From assembly GCA_024230095.1 (NCBI GenBank), contig JAAERS010000271.1, positions 1 through 64,000 on the forward strand: a DNA stretch of 64,000 nt, in the 5' to 3' direction. The position numbers were made by a program, and so were the translations under genes. Below, in pieces: positions 9,456 to 18,260 of this stretch. The notes below the pieces were generated by a model. It did no database searches and had not been told where the DNA came from. It saw only the letters and a list, made by a program, of their open reading frames with translations. Numbering within the stretch: the first letter of the stretch is position 1; every line of letters begins with the position of its first letter. This DNA comes from Gammaproteobacteria bacterium. GTDB taxonomy: Bacteria > Pseudomonadota > Gammaproteobacteria > Pseudomonadales > Balneatricaceae.

Positions 9456-9887
9456 TTAGGCGGGGTCGGCCATCCAATATGAGCGCTGCTGTAAGATATC
9501 GGCGTCCGCGTCTTTTGCGGTAATAGTAATGCCACTACTGCTGGCAGGTAGGCGCTGATCTTCAAATAGCAAATCTTGGCTAACATCAAAGTACACGACC
9601 TTACGGCCAGCCAAACACAAACGTTTTGACTGCACCACCTGCTGCAGCAACCACTGTGGTTGATTGTCATGATCACATTGTAAGCCAGCAATGATGGTGG
9701 CCGCCAACAGGTCTTTGAGACCAGGGCAGGCAAAGTCACCGTGTAACTGCACCTTCACACGAGCAATGCCATGCAAGTGGTCAGCCCTAGACAAGGCTTC
9801 CACAAACATCATGGCAGCCTGCATGGGTTCAAAGCCACTGTGATTTTCTTTTCTATACATAATGGACTGGGTATTAGTTGTAGTCAT
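9456..9887 (-). CDS. Stand-alone serine-dehydratase beta-domain-like protein
   Basis: A 143-residue protein starting at the ATG at 9887 (MTTTNTQS). It follows the layout of the beta domain of iron-sulfur L-serine dehydratases: HSGFEPMQAA in place of the SHTxGPM motif, then VKVQLHGDFACPG, then DLLFEDQRLPASSSGITITAKD, and it stops at YWMADPA where the family normally reads into a Gly-rich YSxGGG. The catalytic alpha domain with the Fe-S ligands is absent here and next door, so it cannot be an active dehydratase alone. It follows the HbpS-like gene by 37 bases on the same strand. The family assignment is by eye and moderate; the role is unknown. Confidence 0.5.
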   Translation of the reverse strand: MTTTNTQSIMYRKENHSGFEPMQAAMMFVEALSRADHLHGIARVKVQLHGDFACPGLKDLLAATIIAGLQCDHDNQPQWLLQQVVQSKRLCLAGRKVVYFDVSQDLLFEDQRLPASSSGITITAKDADADILQQRSYWMADPA

Positions 9888-9924
9888 ATCAACATCACCT
9901 ATCAGTAAATTAGTCACGCACCCC

Positions 9925-10386
9925 TTAAGCAGAAGCGCGCAGGTTGACAGGGGGGTGGGCCTCACAAAGCAGTGCTTCAAAAGCTTTCACCCCGGCTAAA
10001 GCTACTTGCTCATCCTGATCGGGTGTGCCGGAACTGCATCCAATTCCACCGACAATAGCATCGCCATAAAATAGGGGAACACCACCAGCAATAATTGAAA
10101 AGCGGCCGCTATTGCTAGTATTGATACCAAAAGCAGGCTTACCTACTCCGCTTACCTCGCCATAGGCGCGAGTCGACTTGCGAGCGGCAGAAGCTGTAAA
10201 AGACTTACCCATAGCAATATCAATACTCGTGATGCGCGCATCATCCATACGCTGAAACTGTATCAAATTACCACCATCATCAGTAATAGCGATATCCATA
10301 TCAACGCCCATATTCTGCGCTTGATCAATGCATGCTTGCATAATAGCCTGCGCATCACTCATCGTTAGTTTAGGAACCATTTTCAT
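9925..10386 (-). CDS. GlcG/HbpS family (DUF336) protein
   Basis: A 153-residue protein of the GlcG/HbpS fold: an N-terminal helix (SDAQAIMQACIDQAQNMG), a beta strand with IAITDDGGNLIQFQRMDDA, ASAARKSTRAYGEVS, and a C-terminal VGGIGCSSGTPDQDEQVALAGVKA helix. Family members are small, often accompany catabolic enzymes, and some bind haem. No signal peptide is present, so it is probably cytoplasmic. ATG at 10386 is used; the ATG two codons later is possible. It heads a likely two-gene unit with the serine-dehydratase-beta-like gene. Confidence 0.8.
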   Translation of the reverse strand: MKMVPKLTMSDAQAIMQACIDQAQNMGVDMDIAITDDGGNLIQFQRMDDARITSIDIAMGKSFTASAARKSTRAYGEVSGVGKPAFGINTSNSGRFSIIAGGVPLFYGDAIVGGIGCSSGTPDQDEQVALAGVKAFEALLCEAHPPVNLRASA

Positions 10387-10876
10387 CGTGCTTACCTATT
10401 TTCTTTCACTTAATTACTAATAGTAAATAGTGACCTTTATATTAAACCTGACACCATACTATTGATATTAATCATGCATGTATATAAGGATTACAAATAA
10501 TATTAAAAATAGTTTCGAACTTTTTAGACAATAGGAAACTTAGCCCTACTTTTGGAAACACATTACATCATTAGTTGAAAATAAACCTAAAAAATGCATT
10601 TAACATGCTGTTTTATATGGAAATAAATAGAATTTATTAATAACGAATTGAATATAAAGAGGGAATTAATTTTCAACAATATGGAAAAATAAAACAATTA
10701 GGAAAATTATTTTCTAATAAGAAAATATATATAGGATAGGGAATTAATTTATTTTTTTAGAGTGATACTATAAATATGATTATGCTGGATTATATAATAA
10801 CACCAATAAATATATTATTAAAATAAAATGGGTAGTTAAATTAAAAACACACTAGTTGTAAGCAATAAAATGGTTA
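10387..10876. other. 490-base very AT-rich intergenic region with repeats
   Basis: No gene is supported here and the base composition is clearly more AT-rich than the flanks. A 13-base direct repeat (AGGGAATTAATTT) occurs at 10660-10672 and 10738-10750. Between the copies lies an inverted repeat, TATTTTC (10708-10714) and GAAAATA (10721-10727), with TAATAA between the arms. It probably contains the promoter of the leftward HbpS-like gene, but no good promoter could be fixed. Confidence 0.6.
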
Positions 10877-11869
10877 TTAACCACGTCGCAATGCTCGCCG
10901 AGGGGCTACGGGAGAACGGCGACGGCGTTCACGATAGAAGACCACAATACCGGCGCCAGCAATAAGCCCTGCGCCGATCAAAACAGGCCATTCGATAGAC
11001 TCAGAAAACACCAACCAGCCTACCAAGAAAGCCATTGGCAAAGCGGTATACTCATAGGATGAAACCGTAGCCGCATTACCTAGTTTATAGGCCGCAGACA
11101 GCGCATATCCAACCACCCCAGAGCTAAAACCAAGTAACAAAAATAAAACCCAGTCTCCAGGCAAGGGCCAGACCCAGGCTCGCAATAAAAACACCAAACT
11201 TTTATGCTCAACTCCCTGTGCATACTGCCCGTCCCCTGCAAACACGAAAAAGCCTATACTGACCACCAAGAACAATCCCTGTATGTACAACGCTAAGGCC
11301 GATGCTTTGGTATAAACACCCAGCTTCCTCGTCATCACTTGCATACCGGCATAAGCCACCGCCGCACCTAACGGCAAAGCATACACCCAACTGGCTACCG
11401 GTTCATGACCAACAACAGCACTACCACTTTTGATCATGATCAACACACCGATAAAACCTACGATGATCGCTGACAGACGAAAAATACCAACCTGCTCCTT
11501 TAAAAACACCACAGAAAATAACGTAATCAACAAAGGCGCCACAAAAAATGAAGCCACGGCATTCGCCAAAGGTAATACGGACAAGGCAGAGAAAAACATC
11601 ATATTGGAGACCACAACAAGCAGCCCCCGCAGCAAATGTAAGCCGGGCGTAGACGTTTTTAGCTCACGCCAACCACCTTCGAATTGCAAAATAAGCAAGC
11701 AAATAATAATGCCTATAAAGGAGCGTATAAAAACCAACTCATGTAATGGGTAATTGTGCCCAAGGAACTTAATAAGCGAGTCATTGATGGTAATAAATAC
11801 CATACCTAAAAGAATAAAGGCAATTGCCTTTAGCGGCGTATCTTCGGTTGGATGGGGGGCAGGGACCAT
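10877..11869 (-). CDS. EamA/DMT-superfamily permease
   Basis: A 330-residue membrane protein with about ten hydrophobic segments arranged as two EamA repeats. The first repeat begins KAIAFILLGMVFITINDSLIKFLG, typical of the S-adenosylmethionine/riboflavin-like transporter branch (RhaT/EamA). The C-terminus is a short Arg-rich tail (RRRRRSPVAPRRALRRG). It is a likely exporter or importer of a small metabolite. It is isolated, 490 bases after the HbpS-like gene and 104 bases from the ligase gene, all on the same strand. Substrate unknown. Confidence 0.85.
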   Translation of the reverse strand: MVPAPHPTEDTPLKAIAFILLGMVFITINDSLIKFLGHNYPLHELVFIRSFIGIIICLLILQFEGGWRELKTSTPGLHLLRGLLVVVSNMMFFSALSVLPLANAVASFFVAPLLITLFSVVFLKEQVGIFRLSAIIVGFIGVLIMIKSGSAVVGHEPVASWVYALPLGAAVAYAGMQVMTRKLGVYTKASALALYIQGLFLVVSIGFFVFAGDGQYAQGVEHKSLVFLLRAWVWPLPGDWVLFLLLGFSSGVVGYALSAAYKLGNAATVSSYEYTALPMAFLVGWLVFSESIEWPVLIGAGLIAGAGIVVFYRERRRRSPVAPRRALRRG

Positions 11870-11973
11870 AGTGCAATAAAGGTGATCACAAAGAAACGGT
11901 TATATTAATGACCCTATAGTAAGCCAAGCAAACAATAAAAACACTACCCGCCCATAAGCTTGCCAGCTTAGCA

Positions 11974-13518
11974 TCACAAACTTTGTACCATATCCACCAG
12001 CTTTAAGCGCTGTACTTTGCCCGAAGGGCCTTTGGGTAGATCATCCATAAAATATATGCGAGTGGGCATTTTTACTTTGCCCAACCTTGGCAGACAATAT
12101 TCTTTAAGCTGTGTTTCATCTAATGGCTCCCCACCGCCAAGTACCACACAAGCAATAACATCTTGGCCGTAATCATCATGGGGGATACCCACCGCTGCCG
12201 CTTCTTTAATCGAGGGGTGCGTATACAATACATCGTCTATTTCACGGGGCGCAATATTTTCACCACCTTTGATAATCAGCTCTTTAATACGGCCTGTAAT
12301 AAAAATAAAACCATCTTCATCCATACGCGCTAAATCCCCCGTATGCAGCCAACCATCAGTGGTTAATTCTTTGGCAGTGGTTTCAGGGTTTTTATAATAA
12401 CATCGCATCACGCAATCACCCCTTACCATCAGCTCGCCTTCTACACCCCGGGGCAGCGCCTCCCCTTCGAAATCAGCAACCATGACCTCGGTACCAAAAG
12501 CAATTCCAGGAGACCCATATTTACCCGCCTTTGGTGGCATAGGATTAGACAATATCTGGGCTGAAGTCTCCGTCATACCCATAGTTTCTACAATAGGAAT
12601 ACCAAATTTTTCTTCAAAACCCGCATGCAACGCTGGGGGCAACGCCGCCGAGGCAGAACGACCAAACTTCACCTTGCTTAACTGGCTTTTCAAGGCCATT
12701 AGGTCAAGGCTTTCAGACTGATGCGCCAAATACGAAATGATGGTCGGGACTACACTAAACCAGGTACAACTGCCAGCAATCATCTGCGGCCAAAACTGGC
12801 TAGTTCTGTAGTTATGAGGCATCACCACGGCACTACCCGATACCAATGGTGCCATAACCGTAACGCACTGGGCGTTGATATGACACAAAGGCAACACACA
12901 CATACCGCGGTCAGAGTGCGTGAGCTCATGAGAAACAGCCGTATTCATACCTCCAGCCAATAGGTTCTTGTGAGTCAGCACCACCCCTTTAGGGCGTCCT
13001 GTGGTACCTGATGTATACATCAACATACCATCTTGCGCGGGGCTCACTGACGCCAAGTTTAGCTTGCCACTAGGACTGCTTGAGCATCCAGAATCAACAT
13101 CCACTTTCTGTATGAGAATGGACGCTGGCAATTGGCCGACAATCGTCTTCACTTGGTCAGCAAATTCGTCCGTAGTAAAAATAACTTTGGTATCTGAATG
13201 ATCAACTACATAAGTAAGTTGCTCTAGTCCAGCCGCCGGATTGAGCGGAGAAATAATGTAACCACCATAGATTGCTGCCAAAAATAATATTAGTGTGGTG
13301 CGGCCATTGCACATCATAAATGAGACCGTATCACCTGGCTCTATGCCCTGTGCCTGAAATACGGCAATCTGGTTATGTAACTGCTGGCGTAATTCGCTGT
13401 AGCTTAGGCCTTCATCTATCTCAGGAAAATAAGCAAATGACGCATCCGGCTGAAGTGCCGCATAATGATCTATCACGCCTCGAACAGTATCGGCAACAGG
13501 CTTGTAGCTTACTGTCAT
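11974..13518 (-). CDS. sauT: AMP-forming acyl-CoA synthetase, SauT-like (probable sulfoacetate-CoA ligase)
   Basis: A 514-residue member of the adenylate-forming superfamily. The phosphate-binding loop MYTSGTTGRPKG is at about 167-178, GWLHTGDLARMDEDGF forms the hinge region, and PKGPSGKVQR near the C-terminus carries the catalytic Lys. The ATG at 13518 overlaps the stop of the dehydrogenase gene (ATGA), which fixes the start; an open frame upstream of it is only chance extension. Coupling to a SauS-like CoA-acylating aldehyde dehydrogenase reproduces the sauS-sauT pair of Cupriavidus necator, where sulfoacetate is activated to sulfoacetyl-CoA and then reduced. The acid used here is not proven; another small carboxylate is possible. 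Confidence 0.7.
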   Translation of the reverse strand: MTVSYKPVADTVRGVIDHYAALQPDASFAYFPEIDEGLSYSELRQQLHNQIAVFQAQGIEPGDTVSFMMCNGRTTLILFLAAIYGGYIISPLNPAAGLEQLTYVVDHSDTKVIFTTDEFADQVKTIVGQLPASILIQKVDVDSGCSSSPSGKLNLASVSPAQDGMLMYTSGTTGRPKGVVLTHKNLLAGGMNTAVSHELTHSDRGMCVLPLCHINAQCVTVMAPLVSGSAVVMPHNYRTSQFWPQMIAGSCTWFSVVPTIISYLAHQSESLDLMALKSQLSKVKFGRSASAALPPALHAGFEEKFGIPIVETMGMTETSAQILSNPMPPKAGKYGSPGIAFGTEVMVADFEGEALPRGVEGELMVRGDCVMRCYYKNPETTAKELTTDGWLHTGDLARMDEDGFIFITGRIKELIIKGGENIAPREIDDVLYTHPSIKEAAAVGIPHDDYGQDVIACVVLGGGEPLDETQLKEYCLPRLGKVKMPTRIYFMDDLPKGPSGKVQRLKLVDMVQSL

Positions 13519-14921
13519 GAGTGAAATTCTCTCTGATAATCGCCAAATATATCTTCGGCAGTCACTTCTTGGGCGGGAATAGGCCTGACCACACGCGTCA
13601 CATTCATATAGTGGCGAAAATGCACGTTTTGATCGGTAATATTGCCGCCCCAAGTACCACAGCCCATAGACAAAGAGAAAGGTAAACTATTATCGAAACT
13701 ACCACCTGTGGCATAACAATGGGCTTGATTGACTATGACACGACAAACTGGCATTTCGTGACCTAATTGCTGAGCTCGCGACATATCTTGCGTATGTAGG
13801 CTCAATGAATGGCCGGCCCCTTGATAACTCAATATGCCAGAAGCTAATTGTTTAGCATGATCAAAGTCTCGTGCCCGATATACCGTCAATACCAATGACA
13901 TTTTTTCACCGGAGAATGGGTGTTCTTTGCCCCACCCCGTCTCTTGCACCATAAGCACCTTGGCGTTGACGGCTTGCTGTCTTTCTATGCCAGCCGCGGC
14001 ACACACTTCAGCCACGGGTTTGGCTAACACAACTGGATTTAACTTGCCGTGCTGCCAGTGAACGTCCTGCAGTTGGGCCTGTTCATCCTGCTCAAGCATG
14101 CAAGCGCCGTGAGCTGTTAAGCTGGCCATCACCGCCTCATAATTGGCATCAATGACTATCAAACTGTTTTCTGATGAGCAGCTAGTGGCATTATCAAACG
14201 TTTTAGAAGCGATGATTTTGGCAGCCGAATGATCGATATCCGCCGTCTCGTCAACAATACTGGTTACATTTCCCGCACCCACACCATAGGCAGGTGTGCC
14301 ACTGGTATAGGCCGCTCGCACATTATTCTGTGAACCTGTGGCTACGACTAAATCTACTTGTGCCAGCATCTCGAAACTTAATGCTTTTGACACGGGCGCT
14401 GGTAACATTTGCACCAGATCCTTTGGCGCACCGATAAGATCCAATTCAGCATGAATCAGGTCCAATACCCGTTGGCAAGATGCCTGCCCTTTTGGTGAAG
14501 GTGCCAAGATAATCGCATTGGCACATTTGAGAGCATTGATAATATTATTAAGCGGTGTCGCTATGGGGTTGGTGGAGGGAACAATGGCCCCTACGACACC
14601 AACCGGCCTAGCAATTTCCATTATCCCTGCAGCCTGATCATCGTTGATTACACCCACAGTTTTGACACCAAGTATATCTCGCATCAAACCTAGGGTTTTA
14701 CGGGTGTTCTTCTTCATCTTGTCAGCCACATTGCCCAGGCCTGTTTCTTGTACAGCATATTCACATAATCGGCGGTTAGTATTGCCATCCATGACCACCC
14801 AGCCAACGGCTGTAACCAACTGATCAATTTGCTGCTGGTTATAGGTCGCCACATGGGCTTGCGCCTCACGTGCCTTGTCGACCAGTACAGAAACAATTTG
14901 GGCGGGACTTAAATCAGACAT
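13515..14921 (-). CDS. sauS: CoA-acylating aldehyde dehydrogenase, SauS-like (probable sulfoacetaldehyde dehydrogenase)
   Basis: A 468-residue member of the short CoA-acylating aldehyde dehydrogenase group. The nucleophile is Cys248 in KTFDNATSCSSENS. Other subfamily segments are VGAIVPSTNPIATPLN, SGTPAYGVGAGNV, HPFSGEKMSLVLTVYRARDF and SLSMGCGTWGGN, which I recall from SauS of Cupriavidus necator. The ATG at 14921 has GGAG six bases upstream and is preferred to the ATG four codons earlier, which overlaps that site. It would interconvert an acyl-CoA and its aldehyde with NAD(P)H. It lies between the TctC gene (84-base gap) and the ligase gene (4-base overlap). Related enzymes act on acetaldehyde or succinate semialdehyde, so the substrate is inferred. 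Confidence 0.72.
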   Translation of the reverse strand: MSDLSPAQIVSVLVDKAREAQAHVATYNQQQIDQLVTAVGWVVMDGNTNRRLCEYAVQETGLGNVADKMKKNTRKTLGLMRDILGVKTVGVINDDQAAGIMEIARPVGVVGAIVPSTNPIATPLNNIINALKCANAIILAPSPKGQASCQRVLDLIHAELDLIGAPKDLVQMLPAPVSKALSFEMLAQVDLVVATGSQNNVRAAYTSGTPAYGVGAGNVTSIVDETADIDHSAAKIIASKTFDNATSCSSENSLIVIDANYEAVMASLTAHGACMLEQDEQAQLQDVHWQHGKLNPVVLAKPVAEVCAAAGIERQQAVNAKVLMVQETGWGKEHPFSGEKMSLVLTVYRARDFDHAKQLASGILSYQGAGHSLSLHTQDMSRAQQLGHEMPVCRVIVNQAHCYATGGSFDNSLPFSLSMGCGTWGGNITDQNVHFRHYMNVTRVVRPIPAQEVTAEDIFGDYQREFHS

Positions 14922-14972
14922 AGAACACTCCATTGAACAAAAAAACAGGGGATCAGGCCATGAGCCATCTCC

Positions 14973-14994
14973 CCCTAAGGCTACTCCTGCTTAG
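14973..14994. repeat. Stem-loop between tctC and the dehydrogenase gene
   Basis: CCTAAG (14973-14978) pairs with CTTAGG (14989-14994) across a 10-base loop, next to a second GC-rich imperfect dyad (GGGGA at about 14947, TCCCC at about 14970). Stem-loops after a binding-protein gene often stabilise its mRNA or thin out read-through. No T-run follows. Confidence 0.35.
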
Positions 14995-15005
14995 GACTAG
15001 GGCAA

Positions 15006-15983
15006 CTAATTTAAATCTGCCAAAAGCTCTTCAAGATAGGCTTGACGCTCTACCCACATGGCTTTTACTTGCTCGCGAGGCATAATACGCATCGGTGAGC
15101 CCCCTGCTTTCATCTTGCCAGCAACCTTGCCATCCTGGAACATTAGGTGCACACGTTCAGCCAAGTAATCCAGCACCTCTGGTGGTGTACCCTTGCGAGC
15201 CATAATGCCGCGGAAGTTCACACTAGAGTCATCAATATCAATGCCCTGCTCTTTAAAAGTGGGTACGTCTGGCAAGAAAGTCTCTTCGCGCTGATTGTCC
15301 GCAACGGCCAGTATCTTAATCTTACTTCCTTGGCGATAAGCATCTGATAGATTATTAAAACCAGCCATTACCTGACTACCCAGCACCATCTTCATAGCTT
15401 TTACACCACCCCCGGCAGGGATATACTTGGTACTCACACCCGCTTGTTTATCCATTTGCAAGGCGGCAATGTGGTGGCCAACATACAAGCCAGCGCCGCT
15501 GACGGTAAGTTTGCCTGGATTGGCTTTGGCCCAATCCACCAAATCATTGGCAGAATTGAACGGACTATCCGCTGGCACAATCAATACGGCCGGATCAGCA
15601 CCCCAGTTAGCTACCGGTTCTAAATTGTTAATGTTATAACTGGTCTCAAATTTTAATGACTGTGCAATAAAGTGAGGCACGTTATAAGCCGCCAATTGAT
15701 GCCCATCCATTGATGCACTGGATGCATACCAATTCCAACCTTTTTGACCACCAGCGCCAGGTTTGTTGAATATAACCATAGGCATATTTAGGTAATTCTC
15801 CTTACCCGCCATCATGGTTACTATCCGTGCCTGAAAATCAGTTGCACCACCGGGGCCGTAGGCCACAGCAACTTGAATTGGCGCGCTAGGGTACTCGTCT
15901 GCTAAGGTCACCGTTGGTGACATGAAACATAGAGATGCTACAGCTGCTGCTGTTAACAGCCTCGTTTTTATTTTATTTACCAT
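15006..15983 (-). CDS. tctC: Tripartite tricarboxylate transporter substrate-binding protein (TctC family)
   Basis: A 325-residue exported protein. Residues 1-28 are a signal peptide ending in TLA. The mature part starts EYPSAPIQVAVAYGPGGATDFQAR, the canonical TctC/Bug opening, followed by VIFNKPGAGGQKGW and later LPDVPTFKEQGID. These proteins bind carboxylates, and in several bacteria sulfonates such as sulfolactate, and deliver them to the TctAB membrane complex. It lies 88 bases after the fused tctAB gene and before the sauS/sauT-like genes, so its ligand is probably the acid activated by the ligase. Confidence 0.9.
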   Translation of the reverse strand: MVNKIKTRLLTAAAVASLCFMSPTVTLADEYPSAPIQVAVAYGPGGATDFQARIVTMMAGKENYLNMPMVIFNKPGAGGQKGWNWYASSASMDGHQLAAYNVPHFIAQSLKFETSYNINNLEPVANWGADPAVLIVPADSPFNSANDLVDWAKANPGKLTVSGAGLYVGHHIAALQMDKQAGVSTKYIPAGGGVKAMKMVLGSQVMAGFNNLSDAYRQGSKIKILAVADNQREETFLPDVPTFKEQGIDIDDSSVNFRGIMARKGTPPEVLDYLAERVHLMFQDGKVAGKMKAGGSPMRIMPREQVKAMWVERQAYLEELLADLN

Positions 15984-16071
15984 TGTTCCTACCTCTTAGA
16001 TTAAAGCCTCAACCACCGTATGTGACCTTGGCTATATTTCTTATTGTTTTGCTCTTATCCTAACCACAGAT

Positions 16072-18018
16072 CTACCACAGCCCTGGTGTAGAAACGAGCA
16101 GTGCTTTGTTAAATAACATATAAATAATGACAACAAAGATCAGTGCCACTGTACCCATACGAATGAGGGTTTTTTGTTCCACATTAAGGGAATAAACGCC
16201 TGTCATAGCAATGAACAACACTAAGGAGCTCAAGTAAAAGCCCAAATAGTTGAGACACGCTAGGTATACCGCCACCATCACTAGTCCAGGCCAAATATCA
16301 ACCCATTCCACTAAACTTGACCCTAGCTTTTTACGCCCCCATGTACGCACTGCATCAAAAAACAGAAGGCCAGCCAGTGCCAGCATCATGCCACCTACCA
16401 ACTGAGGAAAAGCATATGCTTCCCCATCGCCAGCTGCCCAGATGTAAGCACATATTGCGATAGACACCAACAGGGCTCCCAGTGCCGCCACACGCTTGCC
16501 TGGCTGGGTAGTTTGCACTGACTTTTCAGCACCTCGACGCTGTTTAATTTCAGTCCAGATGCTATACCCGATAGATACTGCACAAACAGTGATGAGCACC
16601 ACATTAATCGAGCCCGCCATAAAATAAGCCCAAGAGCCAACAGTCACTTCTGCAATCATGTTGCCCATGGAGAAATTATCTTCAGCGATGGGGCCCAAAA
16701 TGATACCCAGTACCATTGGGGCAGCACTAAAACCGTACTTGTTAAGCACATACATGAAGCTGCCCAGCACCGTCATTACCAAAACGTCAGAGAAACTATT
16801 TTGAATACTGTAGGTGCCAAATACGGCCAAAATTGTTACCGCTGCCGCCATATAATGTGGTGGCACCTGCATGATCCAACGACTACTACTGCGACTTAGA
16901 GCCAAGCCCATAATCAGCATAAGCACTTGTGCCACCAACAACGAACCAATGAAGGTCCAAGTGACTTGTGCGTGAATAGTGAACAGATCCGGTCCCGGAA
17001 ACAGACCATTAATGAGCAACCCCCCCAGCAACACAGCCGCCGTAGGACTACCCGGAATCCCTAGGGTCAACAAAGGCACTAAAGATGGGCCAACCATGGC
17101 GTTGTTAGCTGATTCAGCGGCAATTACACCGTCAGGGCAGCCCTTACCAAACTCATCTGGTTTTTTACTGAATTTGCGCACTTGATCATAAGCCACCAAA
17201 CCCGCAATTTGACCACCTGCACCTGGAATGATCCCCACCACGACACCAGACACGGTGCCCATGATCAGGGCTTTGACGCGAGTCAGGTTATAGGTGATCG
17301 ATTTCCAAAGGGGTGAATTTTCCATATGGAATAAACCGCCCTCGGCTTGCTCACGGCTGGTAACCAACAATTGAAATACCTGCGGCACCGCAAACAGACC
17401 GATTAGAGCGACTACAATATGCACACCTCCAGTCACATGGTCACTAAACACAAACCGCGACTCACCAAAGATTGGGCTAATGCCGATAGTTGAGATCCAT
17501 AAACCTAAAGCGCCAGACAGCAAACCTTTAAGCACCGAACTAGAACCCAGAGTACCAATCACCGTAACCCCTACGATAGCCATCCAAAACATCTCAGAAG
17601 GGCCAAATTTAAGGGCCAACTCAGCCAAGGGTGGGGTGAAAAAGATAAGCACCACAACACCGATGATACCGCCCACAAAGGAACTGATAAAACAGTAATG
17701 CAGGGCTTCGGTAGCTCGGCCTTGCTGGGCCATAGGGTGACCATCCAAAATGGTCGCGATATTGGCCGGGGCCCCAGGAATATTAACCAAAATCCCGCTG
17801 ATTGCACCTCCAGCAACCGTAGCCGTATAGACGGCCCCCAACAACACTAGGCCACTGGTCGCATCCATCTGAAAAGTAAAAGGGATTAATAATGCCACTG
17901 CCATGGTTGGGCTAAGCCCAGGCAATGCTCCCAGAATAAGACCCGCCCCCGTTGCCAACACAAGTATAGTTAGATTGGAGACACTGAGCACCTCTGAGAA
18001 ATAGGTGAAAAATTCCAC
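16072..18018 (-). CDS. Fused TctA-TctB membrane subunit of a tripartite tricarboxylate transporter
   Basis: A 648-residue polytopic protein. Residues 1 to about 500 are TctA (DUF112): GLILGALPGLSPTMAVALLIPFTF near the N-terminus, VNIPGAPANIATILDGHPMA and the repeated IPGAGGQIAGLVAYDQVRKFS with GIPGSPTAAVLLGGL. A charged linker (KQRRGAEKSVQTTQPGK) leads into four hydrophobic segments of a TctB domain (about 510-648) containing FFDAVRTW and LNYLGFYLSSLVLF. TctA and TctB are usually separate genes; no separate tctB is present here, which supports a real fusion. It is first in the operon, divergent from the GntR gene. Confidence 0.88.
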   Translation of the reverse strand: MEFFTYFSEVLSVSNLTILVLATGAGLILGALPGLSPTMAVALLIPFTFQMDATSGLVLLGAVYTATVAGGAISGILVNIPGAPANIATILDGHPMAQQGRATEALHYCFISSFVGGIIGVVVLIFFTPPLAELALKFGPSEMFWMAIVGVTVIGTLGSSSVLKGLLSGALGLWISTIGISPIFGESRFVFSDHVTGGVHIVVALIGLFAVPQVFQLLVTSREQAEGGLFHMENSPLWKSITYNLTRVKALIMGTVSGVVVGIIPGAGGQIAGLVAYDQVRKFSKKPDEFGKGCPDGVIAAESANNAMVGPSLVPLLTLGIPGSPTAAVLLGGLLINGLFPGPDLFTIHAQVTWTFIGSLLVAQVLMLIMGLALSRSSSRWIMQVPPHYMAAAVTILAVFGTYSIQNSFSDVLVMTVLGSFMYVLNKYGFSAAPMVLGIILGPIAEDNFSMGNMIAEVTVGSWAYFMAGSINVVLITVCAVSIGYSIWTEIKQRRGAEKSVQTTQPGKRVAALGALLVSIAICAYIWAAGDGEAYAFPQLVGGMMLALAGLLFFDAVRTWGRKKLGSSLVEWVDIWPGLVMVAVYLACLNYLGFYLSSLVLFIAMTGVYSLNVEQKTLIRMGTVALIFVVIIYMLFNKALLVSTPGLW

Positions 18019-18114
18019 TCGTTTACCCTCTTAGCCGCCTATCAACAGACACCTTTTTAGATGTAAATAGGTCATATTTTTATTAAACTTATAGTGAACT
18101 TGATTAGAACACCT

Positions 18115-18145
18115 GTTATAGATAATATAACTCATGTATATGAGT
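18115..18145. promoter_or_regulatory. Two abutting palindromes, probable GntR operator region
   Basis: GTTATA-GATAA-TATAAC (18115-18131) and ACTCAT-GTAT-ATGAGT (18130-18145) are perfect inverted repeats sharing two bases. They lie in the 242-base gap between the divergent tctAB-type gene and the GntR gene, 97 bases from the former. Dyads of this size are typical GntR sites. The binding protein is inferred. Confidence 0.6.
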
Positions 18146-18260
18146 CAAGGCTTATGACAAATTATTTTTAATAGTCACTCTGTCTTACAGCCTGTAATAT
18201 GCTCTTAAGACTTTGAAAGTAAGCGAAAAAAATCAGTATTTTGAATTATAGGAAGATCCT

